This document shows, one piece after another, positions 1 through 13,000 of a stretch of DNA of 64,000 nt. Each line of letters opens with the position of its first letter. Within the stretch, counting starts at the first letter, position 1. Under the pieces are notes generated by a model. It saw only the letters and a list, made by a program, of their open reading frames with translations, made no database searches and was not told where the DNA came from. The position numbers and the translations under genes were made by a program. The stretch is from Diplolepis rosae (lineage: Eukaryota; Arthropoda; Insecta; Hymenoptera; Diplolepididae), in NCBI GenBank assembly GCA_030998225.1, contig JAPYXD010000484.1:3162001-3226000 (forward strand), in the 5' to 3' direction.

Positions 1-240
1 GAATTATGTTTTCGAGGTTTCCCGCTCTCTTTAATATAATACTTGTTGCTTTGCTACATGCTGCATGCAGCTCTGTATATTTGTGATTAGCTTCTCTACC
101 TATCAAGTATCACCTGCATTTAGTGTTTTGCTTTTGAATTCAGTTTAATTGAAGTGAATTTTTTGTGAGATTAATAGTGTAGTATTATTTGAACGATTGC
201 AAAAAATGAGAACAGAGTTGTTCGGAGGACAAAAAATTCG
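1..240 (+). other. timeout: Probable 5'UTR/first exon region of timeout
   Basis: A consensus donor (g|gtaagt) lies at 240/241, and the next acceptor is at 895, 56 bases before the start codon. The simplest reading is a noncoding first exon ending at 240. Its 5' edge and any promoter cannot be fixed from the sequence. Confidence 0.45.
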
Positions 241-951
241 GTAAGTTTACAAAAGTTTATTATTAATTTAAAAAATGTAAGTAAAAGGTTCATCAACGTT
301 TATTGTCTTTACATGACATTTTATAAAAAAAAAAATTTGAAATACAGACTCTTAGTTTCTATTACGATTCTGAAATAAAGAGCTTACATTGTTATTGTCA
401 CTTAGTCCTGGCAACATAACCTCACAATGATTTACCTTTTATTATAAATATATAGTATTTATGTCGACTTTTTTGTTCAGAAAGTTTTAAAATTTTAATA
501 AATAGTAGAAATTATAAGTTATAAAATTGTCTTTAAAAATGTTAATATAAATTAATAATCAAATATAAATTTTTATTATCTTATTTTTGAGAAGAATTTA
601 AAAAATAATTCTCATTTTTTATTTTAAAATTGTTATGAATAATAAATGTTTTTTTTCTTTAATTAATTACTAAAATCAAAGTAATGTGTTTAATCAAAAT
701 TTAAAAAGAAAATAATCCCATAAATATGGAATTCCTATATTTGGATGTAATTTTTTATTATGTATCATACATTTAACTTCAATAATATAAAAGAAAAAGA
801 AAAAAAAAAATATTATTGTAAAGGTTTTAGAATTATTTGTTTCTACTTGAATTATTATTTAAAAATAAATTTATGAAATTGTATCAATTTTTCAGGATTA
901 TTGGTTAATTGTTACATTAACTTAATATTGACTGCCTTAAAATCTATAAAT

Positions 952-1054
952 ATGACAGAGTGTTCTTCATATATTTCTGCTGAACTAGCAGCCACTTGTG
1001 ATGCTCTGGGTTATTACGATGGCGACAAGTATCATCTGGATAAAAATTGCATCG
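952..1054 (+). CDS. timeout: timeout coding exon 1
   Basis: Residues 1-34 plus one base. It begins at ATG 952 inside an exon whose acceptor is at 894-895, and ends at donor gtaagt at 1055. It carries the conserved ELAATCDALGYYDGDKYH stretch. Confidence 0.93.
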
Positions 1055-4000
1055 GTAAGTATACAATAATTTTTGAATTTATAAACATGTAGTGATTTTT
1101 TTATCAGAAAATACATCTATTATCTTTTTTAAGAGGTCATAAAGGACTTAATAAAATATCTAAGGCGAGATGATGAGTCTCACGTTGTGCGTCGTTATTT
1201 GGGACATTCTCAAATTGTTCAAACTGATCTTATTAAAATTTTCGTTGAGCATTCAGACAAGAAGGAACTTTGGGACGTACTGTTGCGGTAATTAAAAATT
1301 TAATAGTCTATAAATACTAAAATTATTTTATTAGTTTCTCTTTAGACGTTTTGAACTGTTGATAAAATTAAATAAAAATGCTTTATATAAATTATAAATC
1401 TAATTTCAGATTACTGATCAATTTAACCAGCCCAGCATTAATGTTTTACAATGAAGAGTTACCAACTGACAAAGTTACTCGAACTCTCTATCAAGAAATC
1501 GTGTCCCATTTACAAGCCTACAAAATTGCTTTAGCGGATGAAAATGTTTGGAATACTGTTAAAGATCATCTAGGAAATCTGTTGAGCATTGTAAATATAT
1601 GACTTTATTGTCCGCAAGTTATTGAATGAATTGTTTCGTTACTAAATTAAATTATATTACAGGAAAGTTCAGAGAGAGGAGAGGAAAACGAAATAATAAT
1701 TGAACGAATCCTTACCTTGATCAGAAACGTTTTGCAAGTTCCTCCTAGTGATAATGAAGCAACAGCCCACAATGATGCCACTATTCATGACGAGGTATTG
1801 ATTTTATAAATGATCCCATGATAATTCTGACTTCACGACGTTAACACTTTTAATTATTAATTGTTTTTATTTAGTTACTTTTTGCTCTTCACTCGTCTGG
1901 AACTGTCGACATTCTGCTTTTTATTGCCAGTAACAAAAGTGAACAACAATATCACATGCAGATTTTAGAGGTAGCTTTATTGTTCTTCATTAGAAAAATA
2001 TGATGAATTATAAGTATAAACGAAATTCAACAGCATATGAAAATTAAAATTTGTTTTTTGCAGATAATAGCGTTGATGTTACGTGAGCAGAACGCTAGCA
2101 AATTGGCTGCAGCTGGAATGCAACGCAGTACCATAGAAAAGGAGCGAGACTATGCGAGATTGTTAGCTATTCGAGAAAAGGAACACCAGAAAAAAAATGA
2201 GAAAATAAAAAAATACGCCGGATCAAGGTATTTTTTATATTTTTGAGAATAACGAATTCATAAATAGATGTATTTTATAACCTTATAATTCTATTTTGTG
2301 AAAATCCTGCTTCTGCTAATAAAGCAACTACTTGTCTAAAGGTTGCGACATAAATCCAGGACAAAAGTAACTCCTGCTTTAATGCAGAAAAAGAGAAAAG
2401 TATTGAACAAAAAAAGCATGACAGGAAGGCAGAGTTGTGAGGTTGCTTGAAAGTAACCCCTGGGGATCTACGTTTCTCTCGACCGTGTGAAATGTAATGA
2501 ATATGACCTAGTTTTTAAAACAAAGTGCTTTACATGAGTAGCAGGGTTTTGTTTACTAACAGAAAAATAATTTCGTCGTCTTTGTTAAATTTGACGTCAT
2601 AAATCCATTCACGATTTCAAACTATTGTTCCTTTTTCAGTTTTCTACTTTACTCAATTTTATCTTCATTTAGAGACAGTTAAGATTTTTTCTGTCGAAAA
2701 TAGTAGAAATAGTCGAAAAATTGAACGAATAACATTAATTTACAAAAAAATTTCCTAACACAATTTTAAATAATACATGTGAATTGGGAGAAATGCAGGT
2801 CGTTTACTTCATGCAAGATTTGAAAATTTTAATCCTACATTTTTCGTTGGTTACTTCAATTTTCAGTAGTTATAGTAGGATTAGCTTAATTGATCAAGTC
2901 CAGATAGTAACAAAAAGTGATCTTCCGGCCGTTAAATTTTAATCGGATTATACCTTAATCCAGAGCTATGGCGATGATTCTTGAACTTGATTTTTACATA
3001 GAGTATTAATATAAATAGAGTCTAGAGTATTGTTAGTGTAAAGACATTTTTAATTTACGTTCTCATTTAAATATGGAGTTTACGTCATCAATTTGTTTTT
3101 TATTGTCTCTCTGGGTTTAAAACTTTTAAAAATCATTCCGAATTTTTGCAGGCACTCAAGATTTGGGGGCACTTACGTCGTGCAAAACATGAAAGCAATC
3201 GGAGAAAACCAGTTGATCTGCCACAAGCCTTATCAGAAAATTGAGACTCTAGAGTTTGGCACGGAAAAGGTAAGGAAGTGAAACTACTGTTTAAGGAATT
3301 AAAGTTTTGCTTGGGGGAATATTTTGCTTCTCGTAATTAAAATTAACGAGAAAAAATTCAATTAGACGTGCGATATTTGGGATAAGTTTCATTAGCGGTT
3401 ACAGACTGAATTCGGAGAAATATATGACTGGTAATTAGGTCTATCCGTGCGTAATTAGAGCCAGGTCTTCTCTAAAGACTTGAAGTATAATATTTCGAAG
3501 TAGGTCAACCCCTACTTTGAGTTTTTCTAGTGGCACTACCGTTTCCTCGAGGAGGTATCTTCGCTGAAACCAGGGCAACATTCAACCAGATTCATTTCAC
3601 GTTTCATTATGGCCCTCATATATTTTACTTGAAATCCCTATCGATTGTGCAATTCTAAGAGTTACATTCTCTAAGGCACTAAAAGCTTACTTTATTCTTG
3701 ATTTTTAAACTCTGATAAGTTTATTTCAGTGTTGCGATTTGCTCCATACCATTTACAATTTTTATTCTTATTACCTCTAATGTGAACGGCTTTTTTTGGC
3801 TGGTTTGAATTCATATTTTAACAGACTCGATGCTTCGGGTGTTCTAAAAATAGTAGGTTAACTTGATATTTTAATTTGTTTTTAAAATAGTGTAAACTAT
3901 TCTTCGAAATATATGTATTAAAAATTGATGATTTCTGGATACCTTAATCATATATTTGTGCTTTATAATTTATAGTTGCAAAATTCAACGTTGTTTTTAT

Positions 4001-7000
4001 TATATTGTATATTTCTGCAAAATATCAAACCTCAATTTATCACCATATCTTCACGCTACATAAATTAAAATCAACTTTCATAAAATGACAGACAATCTTT
4101 TAAATAATGAAAATATAAAATAAAATGTCAACAATTCGTCATTTTTAAATATAACTGATTACACTGGTCGAAACCAAACTTTTCATGGCATGTCCATAGC
4201 CATTTTATATGGATTTACGGGATGTGATATTTTGAGGCATTTCAAATTTCACGAGAAAAATTACAGAAACCGTTTACATTTTTATATACTTGTCAACTCC
4301 TCAAAAATATGGATCTAAAAATAATTCAAATTCTTTTATGTATATGATGTCTCCTAGTTTCATTTATAAATAAATAGTGTATAATTATGTTGCTTTTTAA
4401 GGCCATGTCCTAGGTGGACCACGTGACCAAGTCAGTTCTCGGATTGATATTTTTTTTGTCCACACTTAAAATTAAAAGTTAAAAGAAAGCGGAAAACAGT
4501 TGGACAAACCTTATTAAAGTAGAATTGAAAGTGTGAGTAGAAGCGCACATTTAGGGGAACAAAAAAAGTTTGTTATAAAATAATCAATTAAGCAATTTGC
4601 ATTACCATGGCAGATCTTGCTAGATAATGTGCATACAAACTTCTATGGGGACGGTCGGTGTTCGCACGACTATGTTTAATTATTAAAAAAAAATTTTAAA
4701 CATTTATAAATATTTAGGACCAGACAAACCTTTATTTTCTTTTATTCAATTTCCGCAAGTTTCAAATCGATATCTCATTTCGTGTGGAAATGCGACAGAC
4801 GTCAAAAATGATCCATACTTAATTTCTTCGGAACATTTTTTATCGGGATCTTTACCCAAATGATGCAGATAAATGTAGTTTATTATTCTCTCTACTATTT
4901 CCAAAAGTTTTAGAATGGTATTTTCATTAAAAAAAAAGTTATATGGGGAACAAAAAATATTGATTACTTGGTCACGTGGCCCACCTAGGACATGGTTTTA
5001 AAGGAAATGCATGCTTTTTTTCATGCGTCAAATTAACACGTGACCGTAGAGATAAGTATATAAGAAATGTCTGTAGACCTAGTGTTAAGGCAAGGTCAGT
5101 CTGGACTTTTTCTTTTTCTAAAAGGTTCTTCTCAGCGATTTTCTCTTGTACTTAAAGTCATTATCTTTGAGTAAAACCAGCAGTAATCCGCGAGCATATT
5201 CGCGTTCTATTATCATTGATACAGAGATGTCTTGATGTAACTTTTCCTCATGCTCATCTGAGAAATCTACGCAATTTTCGAGGAAAAGTCCTGATGAGAG
5301 TCATTCATGTCTAGAACCTAGTAGCTTACTCTGTATCTTTCACGAATTTAAATCCCTGCAGAGATCATTCAATTTATTTTGATTTATAAGATGAGGTTGT
5401 CATTTTGTAGGGGCCACATGTATTGGCACAAGTGCATTGTATTGTTGTTGGAGAGTGGCTGACGAAAACTTGGGATATTTAATATGATGTTTCGTCTTCT
5501 TGGAATATTCGAATACATCAACTGAGCTCTCTCCATATAATGGGGACACTGAATAGCATCGATTTCTGGGTACCGCTATACCATTTTTTAATACGAACAG
5601 TTGTAAGTGGTGATTTTTCAGAGGGTAATACAAATTCTTCATATATACGTATATTAGAATGAGTCAGGATGTGTTTTGCAATTTCGAGGCATTGTAGCTA
5701 AATGAATAGAATAAAGGAAGAAATTGAAGTATGTAAGAATTAATGGATTAATGGAAATTTACATGACAGAGTGCTCGACTTTTAGATACGTTCAAAAGTT
5801 ACTTAAAACTAGAAGTACCGTTCTTGTACAATTAGATCAACAATCCTGGAAAAAGTATAGTACTTTCCAAAAGTATTCAGTAGAAAGTCCGTGAAAATTC
5901 TGAGTACGCAAAATCTATAATTTCTATGAATTATTTGAGAAAATAAAGTTCAAAGATTGGATAATTCTAAGATTTAAAATGAAATTATGAATATAGGCAG
6001 ACAGAGCTTGAACAGCACTCGTGCATGAAAACTTCAAAGCCAGTTAATGAACTTTTTATGGACTATCAAAGGCAACAAGAAAAAAAATTATTTTCGTAAG
6101 CTGTCTTTTTTTGTATACTTTTTTATTGATATGCATTGCAAATTATACTATTATACACTATCACTACACATCGCTGAACATAATATATTACCGCTGTTGA
6201 AATTAATCTTGGGCTGGCAGGATTAGAACCCTCACTTTGACCTAATCTACATTATAATGCAGTCTAACCTTATAAATTAAATCGCACTTGTTTCGCCAAC
6301 AATTTTATATAATAAAGAAGTTTAAAGAATTATTATGAATGATGAGATTTTTAATAAATTAATCACTAAATCCTAAATTATTAAATATAAGAATTTCATA
6401 ATTTCTGAAGTTTATGTCAATTTATAAAGTAATAAAAATTGTGCGTATCTAAAAACCTGACACTTACAACTGCGCATTGTGCCAGTAAAAATTCCACAAG
6501 ACTTTCAAGCGCAGTCCAAGAATTTTTCTTTGTCTTTTATAGCAGGTATTCATCTCTTTCTCACCAAATTATTCCATCCAAATTCTTTTAAAACCTGAAG
6601 CACTTTTTAGAAGAAGTATTTGCATTTCTATAATTTTTTCAAAAGCTATACAATAAAATTTGAAAGAATTTCGTTCTTTGACTGTGCTTGAATTAATCTA
6701 GGACATTCTTTCTTTTTTTCGATGAAATTCCAAGCTTCTTCATAAAAAGTATGTGGGATATTCGGGAAAATTTTTCCCGTCTGAAAGTTGAAGACTCAAG
6801 TAAATTTCCCAGTACTTATTTTTTCTGTGTATCTGCATACGCCATACATGGAGAAACGTTCTTATGAGCATCATATCTTTTCCAAAATATTGTATGGTCA
6901 GAGGGTTGTACGAATTGAATGATCACGATAATGCTATGGTGAACGATGAAATCAGTGCGTCCCGAACACAAATTCATTTTTAAATGAAATTCAAATCTTG

Positions 7001-10000
7001 TATCAACCGACTTTTTGCATCAGCAGTCTCATTTAGTTAGAACATTGGAACTTGGCAATTTTTTAAGCATGAATTTCTCTGAAATTTAGTACTTTTCCCC
7101 ATGAAGTTATATGCAAATAGGGGACCTAATCATTATGTACCTTTAGGATAGCATTGAACGATCTAAATCTGATTATGAGGATTTCATTAACATAGATATA
7201 ATGATGAAATTAACCAGTCGTAATTCAACTGCTTGAAAGAAGGTAAAACCTAGTCAGAATGTTTTAAAAAAAATAGTATTAGCTTATTATAATTTCAGAT
7301 TCAATTGCTAAGTCCGTAATTAGAAACTCTAAGAACCAAATTTATTTTATTGAATGGGACACGCTACAAACCTTAGGGACTGTACATATGCACGTTTTAC
7401 TACAATGTCATAAAAATGCCTAAAATCGTGATATTTGATCCATAAAACCCCATTTGTCTCAGATACTTGACGTGATAGGACATTTTTGACTCTAGATTCG
7501 TAATTAGTGCTGCAGAATCCATCGGAAACGACGAAAGACATGCCGTGAAAAAAAAGTTTTAATTTTGTCGAGATAGTTATAATCATCAAAAATCAAAGCA
7601 TGGGTTTTAAAGATACATTTATAATTAAAATCCATGAAATATATTATTAAAAATTTGAAAAATAATTACTTTTTTATTCTAAAAAGTTTTAAACAATCCT
7701 TATATTCATTCTAAAGGCTGTAAAATACCTTTTGTTTATAATAATAAAAAAAAACAGTAACATAATTAGATAAATTTCTTCTCAAATATATTCAAAAAGT
7801 TCAAGAGATATTTAAATTTTTTAAGTATTTTTGAGATTTTCGTACTGTTTTTTTATTTTGAGAGTTTTAAGATATAATAAGGAAAATCATTATTGTGTTC
7901 AGGATACGATAAAATTTCTGAAAAGAATTTCATGAATAATCAGGTATTCCCTTTTACTCCCTTTTTGAAATTGTTCCCTATTATTTCCCTAAAACCAATC
8001 AATTTCTCTATTTCCCCTTTTATCAAACCTCTCAAAATATTTAAGTTAAGAAAAAGTACTTTCAAAAGCATCAGTAAAGGAATAAAGTTCTCAGAAAATT
8101 TACGCGTGTTTGCATCAAAAAGGCGGCTTCAACTAATTAGCTATGTGATATATACACGTATACAATGTATATGTATATAAAGTATAGGCAAAGATATAAA
8201 ATTTCCATCGTCTTCCGATGCTCATGAAAGAATAGACAGTTTTTGGAGTCGCATTTTTTCACTTCATACGATGTCTTAAGCTAAATATCCATATACAACT
8301 AAAGTTGCAAAAGCAATTTTATTATTAGTACACGGATGTACAGGTGTAGAAAGGGGTTTCTCTGAGTCAGGAAATTTACTTACAAGTAACAGATCAAACA
8401 TGGATGAAAGAAGGTTTAATACACAGTGTGCAATTTTAGATGGTTTAAAAATGTATGATAATAAATCATATAAGGTACCAACTACAAGCAAATTGTTAAG
8501 ACTTGCTCAAAATGCACACTGTTTTTATCAAATATACTTAGAAGATCAAAAGAGAGAAGAAAACGAAATGAAAAAGCAAAAAGAAAAAGATAAAAAAATA
8601 TTAGATAAAGAAAAAGAAATTGCGGAAAATTTTAAAAAAGAGGTAATAACTATCAAATGTTTAGAAAATGACTTAAATTTGCCGAACATGAGTATAAAGA
8701 ACCATCAAAAGATGCAGAAGATATGTTGGTTGAATTAAAGTAAACATCAAAAAATAAAAAAATACAAGCTCATACTCTTGAACAATTAGTAAAAGCTTTT
8801 GAGGAAGTTCGCGAAGTTGAAAAGTCAAAATTAAACAATGTAACAAAATTGCAACAAAAAGTAGGAATTAAAAAATATGAAATTATCGATAGAGCGATTA
8901 AAAAGAAAACATGAGACTCTTAGCATTAGTATGCATTATTCATTAGTATTTATTGCTTATACTGTAATATACATATGTTTAATTATTATTAGTACTTATA
9001 AAATCATTTCCATTCATTCCCTTTTTACCTCCCTTTTTGCGCGAACTTTTCCCTTTTTCCCTTACAATTTTCAAACAAGGGGCTTTTATACCTGTGAATA
9101 TGAATAGCGTAAAAGCCTTCATCGCAAAGAAATTTGAAATTAGAAAAGAGAATTTTCAATCATCCTTTTATACTCTCCTTATTCAATCCTTTTTAACAAG
9201 ATGAACTGTAAGATCGAAAATGTATGTTTATTTCTTCTCGATTGATTTCAGGGGAATGTGAAGAAACCAAAAAATAAGTTAGCCATGACGGATACGAAAG
9301 AAGAACGCGTTTCTGCCTACAGTGTGACATTATTTCTGAAGGAATTCTGTGCTGAGTTTCTTAATGGTGACGTTCTTATTTGTCTATAAAATCCAATGCC
9401 CGGATCAAACAAGGGGACACGACCCTCCAGCTGGGCAATAGTAATAGTAGTAGAAAAAGAGCATCGTGTCACCTTATTTGATTCGGACATTAAATTCTGT
9501 TAAAATTCACGTCTGGAAAAAAGTCTTGAAATTTGTTGATTAATTTATCCAATGTATTTAAACATATAGAGTGTATAAACAGAAGTGAGACTGTGAACTG
9601 ATTGTATCTCGGAAGGATCGCATTTTCGAAAAAAATGTTCAATACAAAAATATTGTGATTTCAAGAGATCTATCTTACGGTGCAATCGTAAACAGGCCTC
9701 ATTGGACCCAAGTTAATTGCTCAAAATGGAAAAAAGCATTTTCTATTCCGAATTTTGATTCCGGACGATTTTCTCTATCCAAACATGTGGGTGGGATTTG
9801 GACCTGAGGGTCAATTTAAGTCTCAATGGCCCAACGTTATTTCTTCTGATTGAAGACTTCCCTAGGTATTCCAGACGCATGCTCAGGATGATTCTGCTTT
9901 TCCAGATGATGCCTGATGAGTTTTCATCCAGGTTCTGATTTATCCCGGATCCCAGTATGGGCCCGATGGGCTCCAAAATAATTTTTCAAAATAAAAACAC

Positions 10001-13000
10001 GTAGTTTTTATTCTAGATTATTATTGGGGATGATTTCTCTATCCAACAATTTTTGTACGCTTTTGGGTCCAAATGGACTTCTGAGCCCGTAACCGAATAA
10101 ATATTTTTCGATAAAGGTATCATCCTGAATAAAAATACGAAAAATAAATTATGTGTTTTAATTTTTTTAAATTATCTTGGGTCCCTGCGGGCCCCGGGAA
10201 AAATTGAGGTCTGAGTAAAAAAACCCATCATCTATCACTTGAAAAAATAGAATTATTCTGAGCATGCATTCAGAATAAGGAGGGTGGTATCCAGACAGAA
10301 AATAAACTTTAGGCCATTGAGGTCCAAATTGCTTACGAAAAATAAATTATGTGTTTTAATTTTAAAAAATTAACTTGGATCCCATGGGGCCCAAACTTGG
10401 CCTCATGGCGAGTTAACGATTGCATCGTAAGATAGACTTCTTGAAACCACAAAAGTTTTGTATTGAACATTTTATATTTTACATATATACCTAGTATACA
10501 GAGTGACTTTTTTATATTAAGAAATCAAAATATCTCAAGGAATACGCATTGTACAAAAAAAATGTCAGTAATGAAAATTTTTTATTTCTGAGAGGAAAAA
10601 GCAATTCCGCAAAAATTCACCCCACATCCTGGGGGTGTGGGGTACAAAATGGTTTGATTAAAAATTACGTTACTTAACCTTGTTTCAGCACTGAATTTTC
10701 TCTTTTGATTCAGGTGCCTATAATCCGGTAATGAGATATGCCAGATTCTGCATAAATAGCTCAAATGCAGGATCTTCGATGGATGCGAGTCATTATCTGT
10801 GGGCACTTCGTTTCTTTATGGAGTTCAATCGATATTACAAGTTTCATGTGAAATACGTGAGGTAGGTTTCATTCGCATTACATTCCCACGACACTGCTGG
10901 ATTTTCGATAGTTCACAAACTCGTTTTACGCATCAGCGCTTTTTTCTGATGCTCGGAAAAAAGCTCGTTGCTCTGGGAAAAATAACCGTTCTCAATTTTA
11001 TTTTGAGGTATATCTTTTAAATTCGTATGATAAAGTACGAATAAAAAACTGAGAAAAAATTATATTCCTTCAATGAAATCGGAGATGTGAAATGTTTTAT
11101 CTAAAACGTTCATGAATCGTCGTTCATTTTATCTGACAATACTTTTTCAGTGAGACAATATCAACAGAGATATTTCATCTTGTCCAGAGACAAATGGAGC
11201 AATATTATGAGATGCTGTGTGCGGAGAAGAAAAAGACCCATTTTTGGTCTCGAAGATTGCATCTTGCTTTGAAGGCATATCAAGTAAGGAGTACTAACAT
11301 TTTATTTGCGTCGTTTTGATCGAAATTAGTAAAAGCTAATTCTAAATTACTCATGTTTCAGGAGTTACTTCATACGTTACTAGCAATGGATAAATGCTCT
11401 GACAAAGGTGTTCAAAACTCTAGCAAAGTGATCAAAAGTAATATATTCTATGTTCCGGAATATCGGGAAACGATACTTTCTCAGCTTCTTAGTTTCAATG
11501 AACTAAAAATGTCGAGGTTTGTGTCACATTTGTTTCCACATTAATGTCAAGATAAGGAAGGATATAGGAAATCTGTTCATAATCTTATTATATTCATTTC
11601 CAAACAAATAGAAACAGTATGAAGTTATTAATAACATCGATACTTGCAAATTCACAACTTCAATTTCGAATTTATAATCCTCACCCGCATTTCAAAAACA
11701 GATGGAATTTGATTTCTTATTTTGAAAATTCGAGGAAGATATAGTGCCAATTTAAGAGTAAAATCGAAGATGGAGATATCCCGTCAAAGTTCATACTGAT
11801 TGGTTGAAACTTGTCAAAATAAGGAACTGTTTACTGAAAGTTTTATCTACCAAGAACACATTGAACTAACTTCAGGTCAATCGTCCGATCGCTCAAGTTT
11901 CTTTTCCCTTTCTTAGTTTCTTTTATTCTCGCTTCTACTGTATCTTTATCCCCCTCCCCCCATATTCTTCCCCTGTGGAATAAACAACTTATGTCTAACT
12001 TTCGATCTGCGGAGTTGCAGACTTTCAACTTATTTCGACTTTGTCAGCTTTTAATATTTCTGAGACAACACAAATATGTTTACATAGATAGAAGTTCAGA
12101 ATTATAATACTTGAAGAAATTTAATGCGTCCTCGTTCCAACTTCCGATAATATGTCAGAGGACATTACCTTCATCTTCATGTCCAGAATTAAAAGCATTT
12201 CACATCGCACTTCATTAATTTCATTACCCCTTCCTTTATATTACTAATTAGACACTCTGCGATTGTAATAAATATAATTTATATGAGATATTTTTTTAAA
12301 TTTCTGTTTCTAGAGGATATCTTGTTGACCTTACAACTACGGCTCACATTTTTATAAAAATGCTGGAACATTTTTGTGGAAAAGAGCGATCTATTATCGT
12401 TCAGACAAAAAAGATAAGATCTCAAAAACGAAAGAGCCAAAAAAGTAAGTTTTTTCTTCTTCAGAACTAATCTAAATTTATCTGCGATTGAGTATAGTAT
12501 TTTCCTTTTATTTATTTTGAGGATTCCTTTGACAATTTTTTACATTCTCATCATGGATGAGAAGATATTGGTTTTATGTGAAAAATGACTTTCGAAATTT
12601 TCATCAAATCTTTACGTTTTGAGACCCCCTGAGTCAGAAAAAACGCTTTTTACGAAAGTGTCTGTCTGTCTGTCTGTAGTAGATCGTGTGCGGCATAACT
12701 CTCGATAGAATTATCAGATTGAATTGAGCTTTGGCACACTTTATCGGAGCCGAAAAAGTAAGGATAAGTTCGTTAACCAGCCACAGCCAATCAAAATTGA
12801 GGGATTGAGCTCTACTTTTGTGTTTTTGAAAATAACTTTTTGAAAAAATAAAAAATTTCAATACTGGTTTTTGATAGTGCTCATAAATCTCTATAAATTA
12901 ACCTGATAACATTTTTTGATTTAATCAAAATTAGAAATGTTACAGCATATTGAAACTTGAAAAAAGTCAATATCAAAATTCCATTTTCCAGTTAAGTTAT

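Noticed and set aside
952..3269. Possibility that the gene is circadian timeless (tim1)
   Set aside because: The HSRFGGTYVVQ, NLTSPAL and IERIL..IRN blocks follow the timeout/TIMELESS branch.
6205..6285. Minus-strand stretch with a GGTTCTAATCC-like B box and a CTGCA...TGTAG stem
   Set aside because: The 5' half of a tRNA is missing and the stems do not close; at most a very old tRNA relic.
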